A stretch of DNA of 8,639 bases from an uncultured Acidobacteriota bacterium (GCA_903847195.1 CAINCZ010000075.1:1-8639); one strand, 5' to 3'. Positions 1 to 6,164 are shown, counted from the stretch's first letter. The notes: generated from the letters alone by a model not told the origin. Numbers and translations: made by a program.

Positions 1-55
1 AGAATTACACCCTCTTCTTCTACTGAGCCACCGCTAAACAAGCAAGGCCCTTGTT

Positions 56-190
56 TTGGCAAATCAGTCAAAGAATTTCTCCAGTACTTTGGATGAAGCT
101 GAGCTTGGGCCCGATAACGATTCGATCCTCCGAGATATATGGAACGACGTGCAAGATCTCAAGGCTGAGAGATCCAGACAAGGAAAGTAG
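56..190 (+). CDS. possible 3' end of an unrecognised gene
   Basis: A short reading frame runs from a possible TTG at 56 to TAG at 188-190 and encodes about 44 residues of ordinary, charged composition ending DVQDLKAERSRQGK. An in-frame stop lies at 35-37. A second frame, open from the left edge to a TGA at about 92-94 (ending SVKEFLQYFG), could instead be the true end, or the two could be one gene split by a frameshift. I recognise no family. The only contextual support is that the stop codon sits two bases before a REP-like hairpin repeat, as hairpins elsewhere in this window sit behind gene ends. Confidence is low because the coding region is short and cut by the window edge. Confidence 0.25.
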   Translation: MANQSKNFSSTLDEAELGPDNDSILRDIWNDVQDLKAERSRQGK

Positions 191-191
191 A

Positions 192-237
192 GCCGGGTGC
201 CCCGTCCTAGCCTGGTTTTGGCTAGGGCGGGTCCTTT
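192..237 (+). repeat. left REP-like inverted repeat of the RAYT unit
   Basis: This 46-base element matches the reverse complement of 797-842 at 44 of 46 positions, differing at 213 and near 234. Inside it is a hairpin: arm CCCGTCCTAGCC (201-212), 7-base loop TGGTTTT (213-219), arm GGCTAGGGCGGG (220-231). All 12 positions pair, one as a G-T wobble. It covers the 3' end of the transposase reading frame, whose stop codon (222-224, minus strand) lies inside the hairpin. RAYT transposases are known to be flanked by, and to act on, such imperfect palindromes. Confidence 0.85.
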
Positions 238-748
238 CCCCGGTAGCTCAACTTCAGCACAATACCAAGACGCTCCCTTGCCCGTGCCGTCCACTCGGGC
301 TCGATTTCGACGATTCCCGGCGCCCCCGTCAGATAGTGCCGGAAGCTGCTCCACTCCCAGTCCTCCGGTTTTACGGCCAGCTCCCGATTGACCGGGTTGC
401 GGTGCATATAGCGCAGCTTCTCCACGCGCTTCTCCGCACTCCAAACGTTGAAATCGTAATAGCGTTCCTGCCAGAAGCGTCCGCCCGCGCGCCGCGCCAC
501 CGACTTCTTGACCGCCTGAATCGCCGTCCCCAACTCTCCGCGCTCCGGTTCGCCGACGAGCATATGAACGTGCTCCGGCACACGACATAGCCGACGACGA
601 CGAACCCGTACACCAGGCGCATGCGCTCCAACGAGCGCTCGAATTGGGTTCGCACTGTAGCGGTGAGCAGCGGCTGGCGGCGATAGTAACTGAAGGTGGG
701 GAAATGCAGTTGCTTCGCCTGCTGAAAACGGCGCAGTCCCCAAGGCAT
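222..748 (-). pseudogene. REP-associated tyrosine transposase (RAYT), frameshifted
   Basis: RAYTs are Y1/HUH single-strand nucleases related to IS200/IS605 TnpA that act on REP palindromes. The N-terminal part starts at ATG 748 with the family-typical MPWGLRRFQQ and reads through SYYRRQPL to FVVVGYVV near 583. The frame then shifts, and the rest is found one frame over: PEHVHMLV (HUH motif), FWQERYYDFNVWS, KLRYMHRNPVNREL (carrying the likely catalytic Tyr) and DWEWSSFRHYLTG. Family members read GYVVMPEHVH, so the break is explained by loss of one base of the Met codon between plus-strand positions 580 and 581. Restoring it gives about 175 residues, a normal RAYT length. No other lesion is visible, so the inactivation looks recent, or it is a sequencing error. 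The gene is bracketed by inverted hairpin repeats at 192-237 and 797-842. Family assignment is strong. Confidence 0.88.
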
Positions 749-796
749 GCGCCGAAAGGTACACTGGAATCCGCAGAATTGTCCAGGGTCGTCGAG

Positions 797-842
797 AAAA
801 GACCCGCCCTAGCCAAAACCGGGCTAGGACGGGGCACCCGGC
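797..842 (-). repeat. right REP-like inverted repeat of the RAYT unit
   Basis: This is the mirror copy of 192-237 and lies about 50 bases upstream of the transposase start. On the plus strand the hairpin is CCCGCCCTAGCC (803-814), loop AAAACCG (815-821), GGCTAGGACGGG (822-833). It is followed by GGGGCACC and a short tandem duplication of GCACCCG (834-847). The loop and the GGGGCACC tail recur exactly in the hairpin at 5584-5614. Confidence 0.85.
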
Positions 843-880
843 ACCCGGCCGATTCTTTCGGTTCGATCATTCGACTCAGC

Positions 881-890
881 AGGAAGGAGG
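881..890 (+). promoter_or_regulatory. strong ribosome binding site fixing the start at 896
   Basis: AGGAAGGAGG lies 5 bases before ATG 896. It decides the start: the same frame is open back to 644, but that extension reads across the transposase and the REP-like repeat on the opposite strand. Confidence 0.8.
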
Positions 891-895
891 GGCTT

Positions 896-1240
896 ATGAA
901 CAAACTAGAAGCCTCCGATCACCCGACGTGCGGTTCTGCAAGCACCTGCGGTGCCAAGGTCAATCCCGCGGTGGAGGCCCCTGTAGCGGGCATTTACACC
1001 GATGCGGTGGCCGAACTGGTTGCGATTGGCGCGGCGATCGCCGCGACTTGCGATCCTTGCTTCAAATTCCATTTTCAGCAGGCGACTCGGCTTGGCGTCT
1101 CGCGCGAGGACATGATGCGCGCAGTGAAAACAGCCCAGAGCGTGAAGGAGACTCCGGCAAAGGCCATGCTGGAGTTGGCCCACCGGTATCTCGAAGGAGA
1201 TCCCACCGGATTACCCACGGTTAAGAGCTGCTGCGGGTAG
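896..1240 (+). CDS. carboxymuconolactone decarboxylase / AhpD-like protein with Cys-rich ends
   Basis: The 114-residue protein has the size and core of single-domain AhpD/CMD-like proteins. These are small all-helical proteins that usually oligomerise and use a CxxC pair with a nearby His as a thiol redox or proton-relay centre. The motif is CDPCFKFH at residues 52-59 (C52, C55, H59), followed by the typical QQATRLGVSREDMMRAVKTAQ segment. No signal peptide or membrane segment is seen, so it is probably cytoplasmic. Unusually, both ends carry extra cysteines outside the core: C12 and C18 near the N-terminus and C112-C113 in a final SCCG. These might bind a metal or metalloid or form further disulfides, but that is inference. 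True gamma-carboxymuconolactone decarboxylase activity is unlikely because no catechol-pathway genes are nearby. The gene stands alone; the next gene begins about 105 bases downstream after a hairpin. Confidence 0.82.
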   Translation: MNKLEASDHPTCGSASTCGAKVNPAVEAPVAGIYTDAVAELVAIGAAIAATCDPCFKFHFQQATRLGVSREDMMRAVKTAQSVKETPAKAMLELAHRYLEGDPTGLPTVKSCCG

Positions 1241-1287
1241 CGCACCTTGGCGACCGGCAATGGCGTGGGGCTCCCGGCTCGCCGGTG

Positions 1288-1320
1288 GCACACGCAAGTC
1301 CGCTTTTGCCTTGAGTGTGC
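1288..1320 (+). terminator. hairpin behind the CMD-like gene, possible terminator
   Basis: GCACACGCAAG (1288-1298) pairs with CTTGAGTGTGC (1310-1320) with one G/A mismatch around an 11-base loop TCCGCTTTTGC, and is followed by ATTTTG. Its 3' half (CTTTTGCCTTGAGTGTGC) resembles the hairpin at 5526-5562 (GTTTTGGCTTGAGTGGGGC), so it may be a diverged copy of the same repeat. The segment just before it (GGGGCTCCCGGCTC, from 1267) resembles the repeat tail at 831-844. Confidence 0.5.
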
Positions 1321-1345
1321 ATTTTGTCCACAGTAAGCTGACCAT

Positions 1346-3478
1346 GTGCCTTCCGGACCGAACCTTTTCGAGTCTCAACGCGCCCGCAATGCGGAGGACG
1401 CCTCTCGCGAGCCGTCACCCACCGCTGACCTGAGCGAACTGCTGCGCCGCGGCTTTGGCTTCTCCGCCTTCCGGCCCAACCAGGAAGCGGTCTGCCGGGC
1501 CAGCGTGGAGGGCCGTGACATCCTGCTGGTGATGCCGACCGGCTCGGGCAAGTCGTTGTGCTATCAACTGCCCGGCATCGCGCGCGGCGGCACCACGCTG
1601 GTGATCAGTCCGCTGATCGCCCTGATGGAAGACCAGGTCGGCAAGCTCAAAGAGTTGGGGTTTTGCGCCGAGCGCATTCACTCGGGCCGCCCGCGCGACG
1701 AGGCGCGCCAAACCTGCCGCGATTATCTCGGCGGCAAGCTGCACTTCCTCTTCATCGCGCCGGAGCGGCTGCGGGTGACCGGTTTCCCGGAGATGCTGGC
1801 CAAGCGGCCGCTCTCGCTCATCGCCATCGACGAGGCCCATTGCATCTCGCAATGGGGACACGACTTCCGCCCCGACTACCGCATGCTGGGCCGCTATCTG
1901 CCGCGTATGCGTCCGGCGCCGGTAATGGCGCTGACCGCTACGGCGACGCCCATCGTGCAGGACGACATCGTCGAACAGCTCGGGCTGGTGGGTCCCGAGC
2001 GCTTCGTGCGTGGGTTTCGCCGCGACAACATCGGCATTGAGGTCGTCGAGATCGCGCCTTCGCAACGCGGGGACCTCACCGCCCGGTTGCTGCGTGATCC
2101 CGGCAGGCGGCCCGCCATCGTCTATACGCCGACGCGCAAGCAGGCCGAAAGCCTAGCCGTCGAACTCTCCGCCGACTTCCCCACCGCCGCCTATCACGCC
2201 GGAATCGAAGCCGCGCGACGCCAACGCATCCAGGAGAAATTTCAGCAAGATGAGATCGAGGTGATGGTGGCGACGATTGCCTTCGGCATGGGCATCGACA
2301 AGTCCGACATTCGCACCGTCATTCACACCGCGCTGCCCGGCAGCCTCGAGGCCTATTACCAGGAGATCGGACGCGCCGGGCGCGACGGACGCCCCAGCCG
2401 CGCCGTGCTGATGCACTCATACGCCGATCGCCATACGCACGACTTCTTCATCGAGCGCGATTATCCCGAGGCCAAGGTACTGGCCGAGATCTTCAAACAG
2501 CTGCGCGATGAGTCGATCCCCAAACAGAGCCTCATGGCCAGGCTCAAGCTGGAAGAAGAAGTCTTCGATAAGGCGCTCGAGAAGCTCTGGACGCACGGCG
2601 GCGCCGTCGTGGACTTTGCCGAGAACGTGAGCCTGGGCCGCGACCAGTGGCGCGACTCCTACCTGGCGCAGGGCGAACAGAAGCGCGCGCAGATCGAGCA
2701 GATGATGCGCTACGCCGAGAGCCAGCAGTGCCGCATGTCGTCGCTGGTGCGCCACTTCGGCGATCACGCCGACGCCGAAACCGCGTGCGGCATCTGCGAC
2801 TTCTGCGCTCCCCAGCATTGTGCCGCCCAGCAGTTCCGCGACGCGACCGCCGACGAGCGCAAGCTGGTGCTGCGCGTCGTGACTGCGTTGCGCGACTACG
2901 GCTCGCGCTCCACCGGCAAGCTGCACAGTGAGCTGAGTCCGCAGATGATCCGCGACGAATTTGAAGAACTGCTCGGGGCCGCCGCCCGCGCGGGGTTCCT
3001 GCAACTCGCCGACGAGGTCTTTGAAAAAGACGGCCGCCAGATCCGCTACCGCAAAGCTGCGCTGGCGCGCACCGCGCATGAGGTTGACGAAGCAGCGCCG
3101 ATCCGGCTGATCGTCAGCAACGAGTCGCCTTCGTCCGACAAGCGCAAGAAGAGCAAAGCCAAAGCCGCTTCTGCGGACGAAAAACGGACGCCGCAGCCCA
3201 AGTCGGCGGGCCGGCCAGGGCGACCCGCCACCGCGCGCGAGGGTGAGGACGACGTCGACAGCCGGATCGAAGCGGCGCTGCGCGCCTGGCGGCTGAATGA
3301 AGCGCGGCGGCGCAGCGTGCCGGCCTTCCGCATCTTCAGCGACCGCACGCTGCGCGCGCTGGCCGCCAGCCAGCCGGGAACGCTTGAAGAGTTGCTCGCC
3401 GTCCCCGGCATTGGCAGCGGCATCGTGACCAAGTACGGCTCAGAGATCTGCCGGGTGCTGCTTGAGAGCGTAGGCTAG
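1346..3478 (+). CDS. recQ: ATP-dependent DNA helicase RecQ
   Basis: This 710-residue superfamily 2 helicase unwinds DNA 3' to 5' and acts in recombination repair and stalled-fork processing. The order is complete. Motif 0 is FGFSAFRPNQ (37-46) and Walker A is MPTGSGKS (63-70). Motif Ia is SPLIALMEDQV (88-98). DEAH (162-165) continues into the aromatic-rich loop CISQWGHDFRPDY. Motif III is ALTATAT (195-201), followed by FGMGID (313-318) and the arginine-finger motif GRAGRDGR (342-349). Zinc ligands are C462, C481, C484 and C487, followed by a winged-helix-like region. A Lys/Pro-rich disordered linker (about 597-636) leads to a C-terminal HRDC domain (about 637-709). The start is GTG at 1346, which overlaps an out-of-frame ATG (ATGTG). 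An in-frame TAA at 1334 rules out anything further upstream, and no good ribosome site is visible. It is somewhat longer than typical RecQ because of the linker. No operon partner is evident. Confidence 0.96.
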   Translation: MPSGPNLFESQRARNAEDASREPSPTADLSELLRRGFGFSAFRPNQEAVCRASVEGRDILLVMPTGSGKSLCYQLPGIARGGTTLVISPLIALMEDQVGKLKELGFCAERIHSGRPRDEARQTCRDYLGGKLHFLFIAPERLRVTGFPEMLAKRPLSLIAIDEAHCISQWGHDFRPDYRMLGRYLPRMRPAPVMALTATATPIVQDDIVEQLGLVGPERFVRGFRRDNIGIEVVEIAPSQRGDLTARLLRDPGRRPAIVYTPTRKQAESLAVELSADFPTAAYHAGIEAARRQRIQEKFQQDEIEVMVATIAFGMGIDKSDIRTVIHTALPGSLEAYYQEIGRAGRDGRPSRAVLMHSYADRHTHDFFIERDYPEAKVLAEIFKQLRDESIPKQSLMARLKLEEEVFDKALEKLWTHGGAVVDFAENVSLGRDQWRDSYLAQGEQKRAQIEQMMRYAESQQCRMSSLVRHFGDHADAETACGICDFCAPQHCAAQQFRDATADERKLVLRVVTALRDYGSRSTGKLHSELSPQMIRDEFEELLGAAARAGFLQLADEVFEKDGRQIRYRKAALARTAHEVDEAAPIRLIVSNESPSSDKRKKSKAKAASADEKRTPQPKSAGRPGRPATAREGEDDVDSRIEAALRAWRLNEARRRSVPAFRIFSDRTLRALAASQPGTLEELLAVPGIGSGIVTKYGSEICRVLLESVG

Positions 3479-3481
3479 GCA

Positions 3482-3505
3482 GGCCGCGACTCGTTTTCGG
3501 TGGCC
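3482..3505 (+). other. weak hairpin just after recQ
   Basis: GGCCGC (3482-3487) can pair with GTGGCC (3500-3505), one pair being G-T, around a 12-base loop containing GTTTT. It begins three bases after the recQ stop. The stem is short and no T-tract follows, so it may be a decayed copy of the hairpin family or chance. Confidence 0.2.
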
Positions 3506-3558
3506 GAACCCGTTATCATCGCCGGGAGTGCCCTTCGCACCGCGGTGCGGGCACCTGC

Positions 3559-3565
3559 AGGGAGG
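3559..3565 (+). promoter_or_regulatory. ribosome binding site fixing the start at 3573
   Basis: AGGGAGG lies 7 bases before ATG 3573. It favours this start over the in-frame GTG at 3528, which would add 15 residues and has no comparable site. Confidence 0.7.
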
Positions 3566-3572
3566 CATCACG

Positions 3573-3938
3573 ATGGCGAAGCCGACGTCTCACGGTCGCT
3601 ACTACTTCATTCGCGGGCTCCAGTCTTTGTGGAAGGGGGATCCGCTGGTGAGCGGATCGCAGTTCCGCGAGATCGTCATCACCTCCAACCAGTGGAACTC
3701 AACCGAGGGGACGTTTCAGACGTACGCGGTGGAGTGCTGCACGATCGGGCTGGCAGAGGCGACGATGGCGGTATCGCGCGAGCCGAAGCTGCTGTTTGAC
3801 AGCGATTTCGAGGGGCTGGAGGCGGCGGCGAAGAAGTTCACGGAACTGTCCGCCGACGCCAGGGCGCAGGGTTACAGCGTGCTTTCGCTGTTCGACGAGC
3901 TGGACTTCCAGGCCCCGGCGAAGCGGCGGCTGACGTAG
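3573..3938 (+). CDS. hypothetical protein, 121 residues
   Basis: I do not recognise this protein. It begins MAKPTSHGRYYFIRG and has no signal peptide or membrane segment, so it is probably cytoplasmic. It is soluble and mixed in composition, with an adjacent Cys pair in YAVECCTIG (about residues 52-60). The C-terminal part, FEGLEAAAKKFTELSADARAQGY, has the spacing of the helix at the end of WGR-type domains (an aromatic residue, then EA..KF..L, then GY), and a strand-rich region precedes it. However, the diagnostic WGR tripeptide is absent, so this is only a weak lead. The good ribosome site, codon use like its neighbours and clean ends support a real gene. It follows recQ by 94 bases on the same strand and could be cotranscribed with it. 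Confidence 0.7.
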   Translation: MAKPTSHGRYYFIRGLQSLWKGDPLVSGSQFREIVITSNQWNSTEGTFQTYAVECCTIGLAEATMAVSREPKLLFDSDFEGLEAAAKKFTELSADARAQGYSVLSLFDELDFQAPAKRRLT

Positions 3939-3963
3939 CGCGGGGCGTCCCGCCGCACACACC

Positions 3964-4086
3964 TCAGGCCACCACCCGCCCACCCGCAATATAGGCCCCC
4001 AGGTGATCGATCGTCTCCGACTGCTGGGTGATGGTCCACTTGACCAGGTCGCCGTTTTCCATGACGGGCAGGTGCCGGATAGGGTG
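3964..4086 (-). pseudogene. remnant of a CBS-domain protein (C-terminal end)
   Basis: Read on the minus strand, this stretch encodes HPIRHLPVMENG followed at once by DLVKWTITQQSETIDHLGAYIAGG and ends at a stop at 3964-3966. Tandem-CBS signalling proteins typically end with IRHLPV.ENG..., then LVGVVSIGD, then VKW....ETI..L..YI.GG. Here the central strand and turn of the CBS fold (about nine residues) is missing at 4050/4051, without loss of frame. Upstream of 4086 the frame stays open to a GTG at 4188, but its sequence no longer resembles a CBS domain. I therefore read it as a decayed gene end and not a working 74-residue protein, although a short divergent protein cannot be excluded. It lies against the upstream region of the Gln-rich gene. 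Confidence 0.55.
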
Positions 4087-4209
4087 CCGGGGCGGCGCCG
4101 GCCTTGATTTGAGCGAGACCTGCCCGCCCCCCAGATTAGTGACAAAAGCGGTCAGAACGGCACAGTAAGGCGCGTTCTCCGGGCTCACACTGCAAATGAG
4201 GCATCAACG
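4087..4209. other. intergenic region upstream of the Gln-rich gene
   Basis: This stretch should contain the promoter of the gene at 4210, but I see no convincing -35/-10 pair. A modest ribosome site (GAGG, 4198-4201) stands 8 bases before the ATG. The minus strand remains open here without recognisable similarity. Confidence 0.4.
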
Positions 4210-5481
4210 ATGAAACGCGCCGGGATTATAGCCGCACTAGCTTTGTCTGTGCTTATTGCCACCGTCGGCACTGCTTATGCTCAAGGCGAAAAGCAGAATG
4301 AGCCGGGAAAGAACGCTCAGGCCGAGAAACAACAGCAGCAACGCGCCCAGCAGAAGCAGGGTCAGGACAAGCAGCAGGAACAGCGTGCCCAGCAGCAGAA
4401 GCAGGTCCAGAACCAACAACAGCAGCAGCGCGCCCAGCAGAAGCAGGGTCAGGACAAGCAGCAGGAGCAGCGCGCCCAGCAGCAGAAGCAGGCCCAGGGC
4501 AAGCAGCAGGAGCAGCGCGCCCAGCAGCAGAAGCAAGCTCAGGGCAAGCAGCAGGAGCAGCGCGCTCAGCAGCAGAAGCAGGCCCAGGGCAAGCAGCAGG
4601 AGCAGCGCGCCCAGCAGCAGAAGCAGGCCCAGGGCAAGCAGCAGGAGCAGCGCGCTCAGCAGCAGAAGCAGGCCCAGGGCAAGCAGCAGGAGCAGCGTGC
4701 TCAGCAGCAGAAGAAGGTCCAGGACAAGCAGCAGGAGCAGCGTGCTCAGCAGCAGAAGCAGGTCCAGGACAAACAGCAGAAGCAGAGCGCCTTACAGCAG
4801 AAACCGGACCAGAAGCAACAGCAGCAGCGCGCCCAGCAGCAGAAGCAAGAACAGGGCAAACAAGCGAAGCGCGTCCCCCAGCAGCGTCAAGAGCAACTGA
4901 TCACGCAGCAACAGCAGCGCGTGGCGCAGTACCGTCAGGTTGAGGTCAGGCAACAGCAGCAGGGGTTCGCACAGAAGCGCGAGGCGTCATTGCAGAAGCA
5001 GGGGCGCAACTCACAGATGCGTTTTCAGAAGGACTACGAAGAGCGTTCCCGTCAGCAGCGGACGCGCTTCGAGAGCGAACGGAACCACGATTACCAGAAC
5101 GACCCTTACTTCTATACGGCTCCGACCTACCGGTACCTCCGTGGCGGCACCTACTACCAAGTCAACGGGTATGGCATGGATCGGCTGCGCGAGGCCGTCC
5201 GGAACGGTTACCAGGAAGGGTTCCGAACGGGAGAGGCTGACCGCTCGGACCGGTGGCGATCCAACTACCGCACCTCGTATGCCTATCTGGACGCGAACTA
5301 CGGTTACAGCGGCATCTATCTGGACCAGGGCAGCTATAACTACTACTTCCGCGAGGGTTTCCGGCGCGGGTATGAGGATGGCTTCGCCAACCGGTATCGC
5401 TACGGCAGCTATTCCGGCGGGAACTTCAGCGTCAATGTCGGCATCTTGAACGCTATTTTCAGGTTCCAGGCACTGAACTAA
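4210..5481 (+). CDS. secreted Gln-rich tandem-repeat protein with a C-terminal Tyr/Gly/Arg domain
   Basis: The 423-residue protein starts with a clear Sec signal peptide: KR, then a hydrophobic stretch from about residue 5 to 22, with likely cleavage AYA|QG after residue 24. The mature protein should be periplasmic or extracellular. Residues 49-225 are twelve tandem units of 14-15 residues based on KQAQGKQQEQRAQQQ. Five central units are identical and units decay toward both ends. The array is highly polar, helix-prone and very rich in Gln, with no hydrophobic core. A Gln/Arg linker follows. Residues about 298-423 form a different domain rich in Tyr, Arg and Gly, with two related motifs: NGYQEGFRTGEAD (332-344) and REGFRRGYEDGF (381-392). 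The C-terminal domain resembles exported proteins I associate with Acidobacteria, but no function is known to me. A spacer or stalk that displays the C-terminal domain is a reasonable guess. Two hairpins follow the gene. Confidence 0.85.
   Translation: MKRAGIIAALALSVLIATVGTAYAQGEKQNEPGKNAQAEKQQQQRAQQKQGQDKQQEQRAQQQKQVQNQQQQQRAQQKQGQDKQQEQRAQQQKQAQGKQQEQRAQQQKQAQGKQQEQRAQQQKQAQGKQQEQRAQQQKQAQGKQQEQRAQQQKQAQGKQQEQRAQQQKKVQDKQQEQRAQQQKQVQDKQQKQSALQQKPDQKQQQQRAQQQKQEQGKQAKRVPQQRQEQLITQQQQRVAQYRQVEVRQQQQGFAQKREASLQKQGRNSQMRFQKDYEERSRQQRTRFESERNHDYQNDPYFYTAPTYRYLRGGTYYQVNGYGMDRLREAVRNGYQEGFRTGEADRSDRWRSNYRTSYAYLDANYGYSGIYLDQGSYNYYFREGFRRGYEDGFANRYRYGSYSGGNFSVNVGILNAIFRFQALN
4354..4884 (+). repeat. 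in-frame 45-bp minisatellite, 12 units
   Basis: Units start at 4354, 4399, 4441, 4486, 4531, 4576, 4621, 4666, 4711, 4756, 4801 and 4843. Most are 45 bases; those at 4399, 4801 and 4843 are 42. The five units from 4486 to 4710 encode the same 15 residues and differ only at a few synonymous positions (GCC/GCT, CAG/CAA, CGC/CGT), which indicates recent expansion. Every length change is a multiple of three, so the frame is preserved. CAG-rich codons dominate. Confidence 0.95.
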
Positions 5482-5525
5482 AGGCAGCGACAGGTCGGGT
5501 GGCGCACTTCCCACCCACCGTCCGG

Positions 5526-5562
5526 AGCCCCACTCAAGGCCAGTTTTGGCTTGAGTGGGGCT
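5526..5562 (+). terminator. intrinsic terminator of the Gln-rich gene
   Basis: AGCCCCACTCAAG (5526-5538) pairs perfectly with CTTGAGTGGGGCT (5550-5562). Two further C-G pairs form past a bulged G (5539), leaving the loop AGTTTT (5542-5547). TTTTCTCTC follows from 5562. It lies 44 bases after the stop of the plus-strand gene. Its TTTT loop links it to the other hairpins of the window. Confidence 0.7.
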
Positions 5563-5574
5563 TTTCTCTCATGC

Positions 5575-5614
5575 AAACAAAAACCCCACCCTACGAAAAC
5601 CGCGTAGGGTGGGG
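5575..5614 (-). terminator. intrinsic terminator of the molybdenum hydroxylase operon
   Basis: On the plus strand CCCCACCCTACG (5584-5595) and CGTAGGGTGGGG (5603-5614) are perfect 12-base complements around the 7-base loop AAAACCG. Read on the minus strand, the stem is followed directly by TTTTTGTTT (5583-5575), a textbook T-tract, 35 bases past the stop of the small subunit. The loop and the following GGGGCACC are identical to those of the RAYT repeat at 803-838. Confidence 0.8.
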
Positions 5615-5649
5615 CACCACTGGGTCCAGACTTCTTTTACCTACTGCCG

Positions 5650-6153
5650 TTACTTCCCGGCTTCGACCGGCTTGCCGCCGGCGGCTTGAATGGCCTTGAT
5701 GATGTTGACGTAGCCGGTGCAGCGGCACAGGTTGCCGCTGATGGCTTCGCGTACTTCGGCGTCGCTCGGGTTGGAATTGCGGTCCAGCAGCGCGCGGCCC
5801 GCCATGATCATGCCGGGGGTGCAATAGCCGCACTGCACGGCGCCGTGCTTGATAAAGGCTTCCTGCACGTCGTCGAGTTTGCCGTCGCGCTCCAGGCCTT
5901 CGATGGTGGTGATGGCGCGGCCATCCACCTCGACGGCCAGCACCAGGCAGGAGTTCGTGGGTTCGCCGTCGATCAGCACCGTACAGGCGCCGCAGTCGCC
6001 GGTTTCGCAACCCACCTTGGTTCCCACCTTGCCGAGCACGTCGCGCAGCATTTCCAGCAGCGTCAGGTTCGCTTTGACCTGGGCGGTGCATTCCTTGCCG
6101 TTCAGGAGAATGGTCACCGTAAGCGCGCTTGCCGCCTTCGTCTGTGTCGTCAC
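5650..6153 (-). CDS. molybdenum hydroxylase small subunit, two [2Fe-2S] clusters (CoxS/XdhC-like)
   Basis: This 167-residue protein passes electrons from the molybdenum cofactor to FAD in xanthine-dehydrogenase-family enzymes. The N-terminal ferredoxin-like domain binds the plant-type cluster with C49, C54, C57 and C69 ([10 protein letters not shown], then NSC). The helical C-terminal domain binds the second cluster with C108, C111, C143 and C145 (QCGYC and NLCRCTGY). All eight ligands are present and the length is normal. No Tat signal is seen, so it is cytoplasmic. I chose GTG at 6153 because GGAGG (6160-6164) lies 6 bases upstream. The frame is open to an ATG at 6237, but the 28 added residues run into a perfect hairpin and do not resemble the family. 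It is the last gene of the operon, 117 bases behind the FAD subunit. Confidence 0.93.
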   Translation of the reverse strand: MTTQTKAASALTVTILLNGKECTAQVKANLTLLEMLRDVLGKVGTKVGCETGDCGACTVLIDGEPTNSCLVLAVEVDGRAITTIEGLERDGKLDDVQEAFIKHGAVQCGYCTPGMIMAGRALLDRNSNPSDAEVREAISGNLCRCTGYVNIIKAIQAAGGKPVEAGK

Positions 6154-6159
6154 CTTGAA

Positions 6160-6164
6160 CCTCC
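6160..6164 (-). promoter_or_regulatory. ribosome binding site fixing the small-subunit start
   Basis: GGAGG on the minus strand is separated by 6 bases from GTG 6153. It supports this start over the longer frame beginning at 6237. Confidence 0.75.

Noticed and set aside
861..875. Operator made of two TTCGA boxes before the CMD-like gene
   Set aside because: The repeat is too short to separate from chance and matches no operator I know.
644..895. N-terminal extension of the CMD-like protein
   Set aside because: It reads across the antisense of the RAYT start and the REP-like repeat; the strong ribosome site at 881-890 sets the start at 896.
64..903. 279-residue minus-strand frame across the RAYT region
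   Set aside because: It is out of frame with both RAYT segments, crosses both flanking repeats, and has no family resemblance.
1415..3079. Long minus-strand frames opposite recQ (216 and 220 residues)
   Set aside because: They are by-products of GC-rich codon bias in recQ; the helicase motifs prove the plus-strand frame.
3940..3953. Terminator after the 121-residue protein
   Set aside because: The stem is only 5 bp (GCGGG/CCCGC) with no T-run, which is expected by chance in GC-rich DNA.
4237..4536. Leu-rich 99-residue minus-strand frame that looks like a membrane protein
   Set aside because: It is the antisense of CAG-rich Gln repeats, which always reads as poly-Leu.
4354..4884. CRISPR-like array
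   Set aside because: The units are contiguous with no unique spacers and form an in-frame protein repeat.
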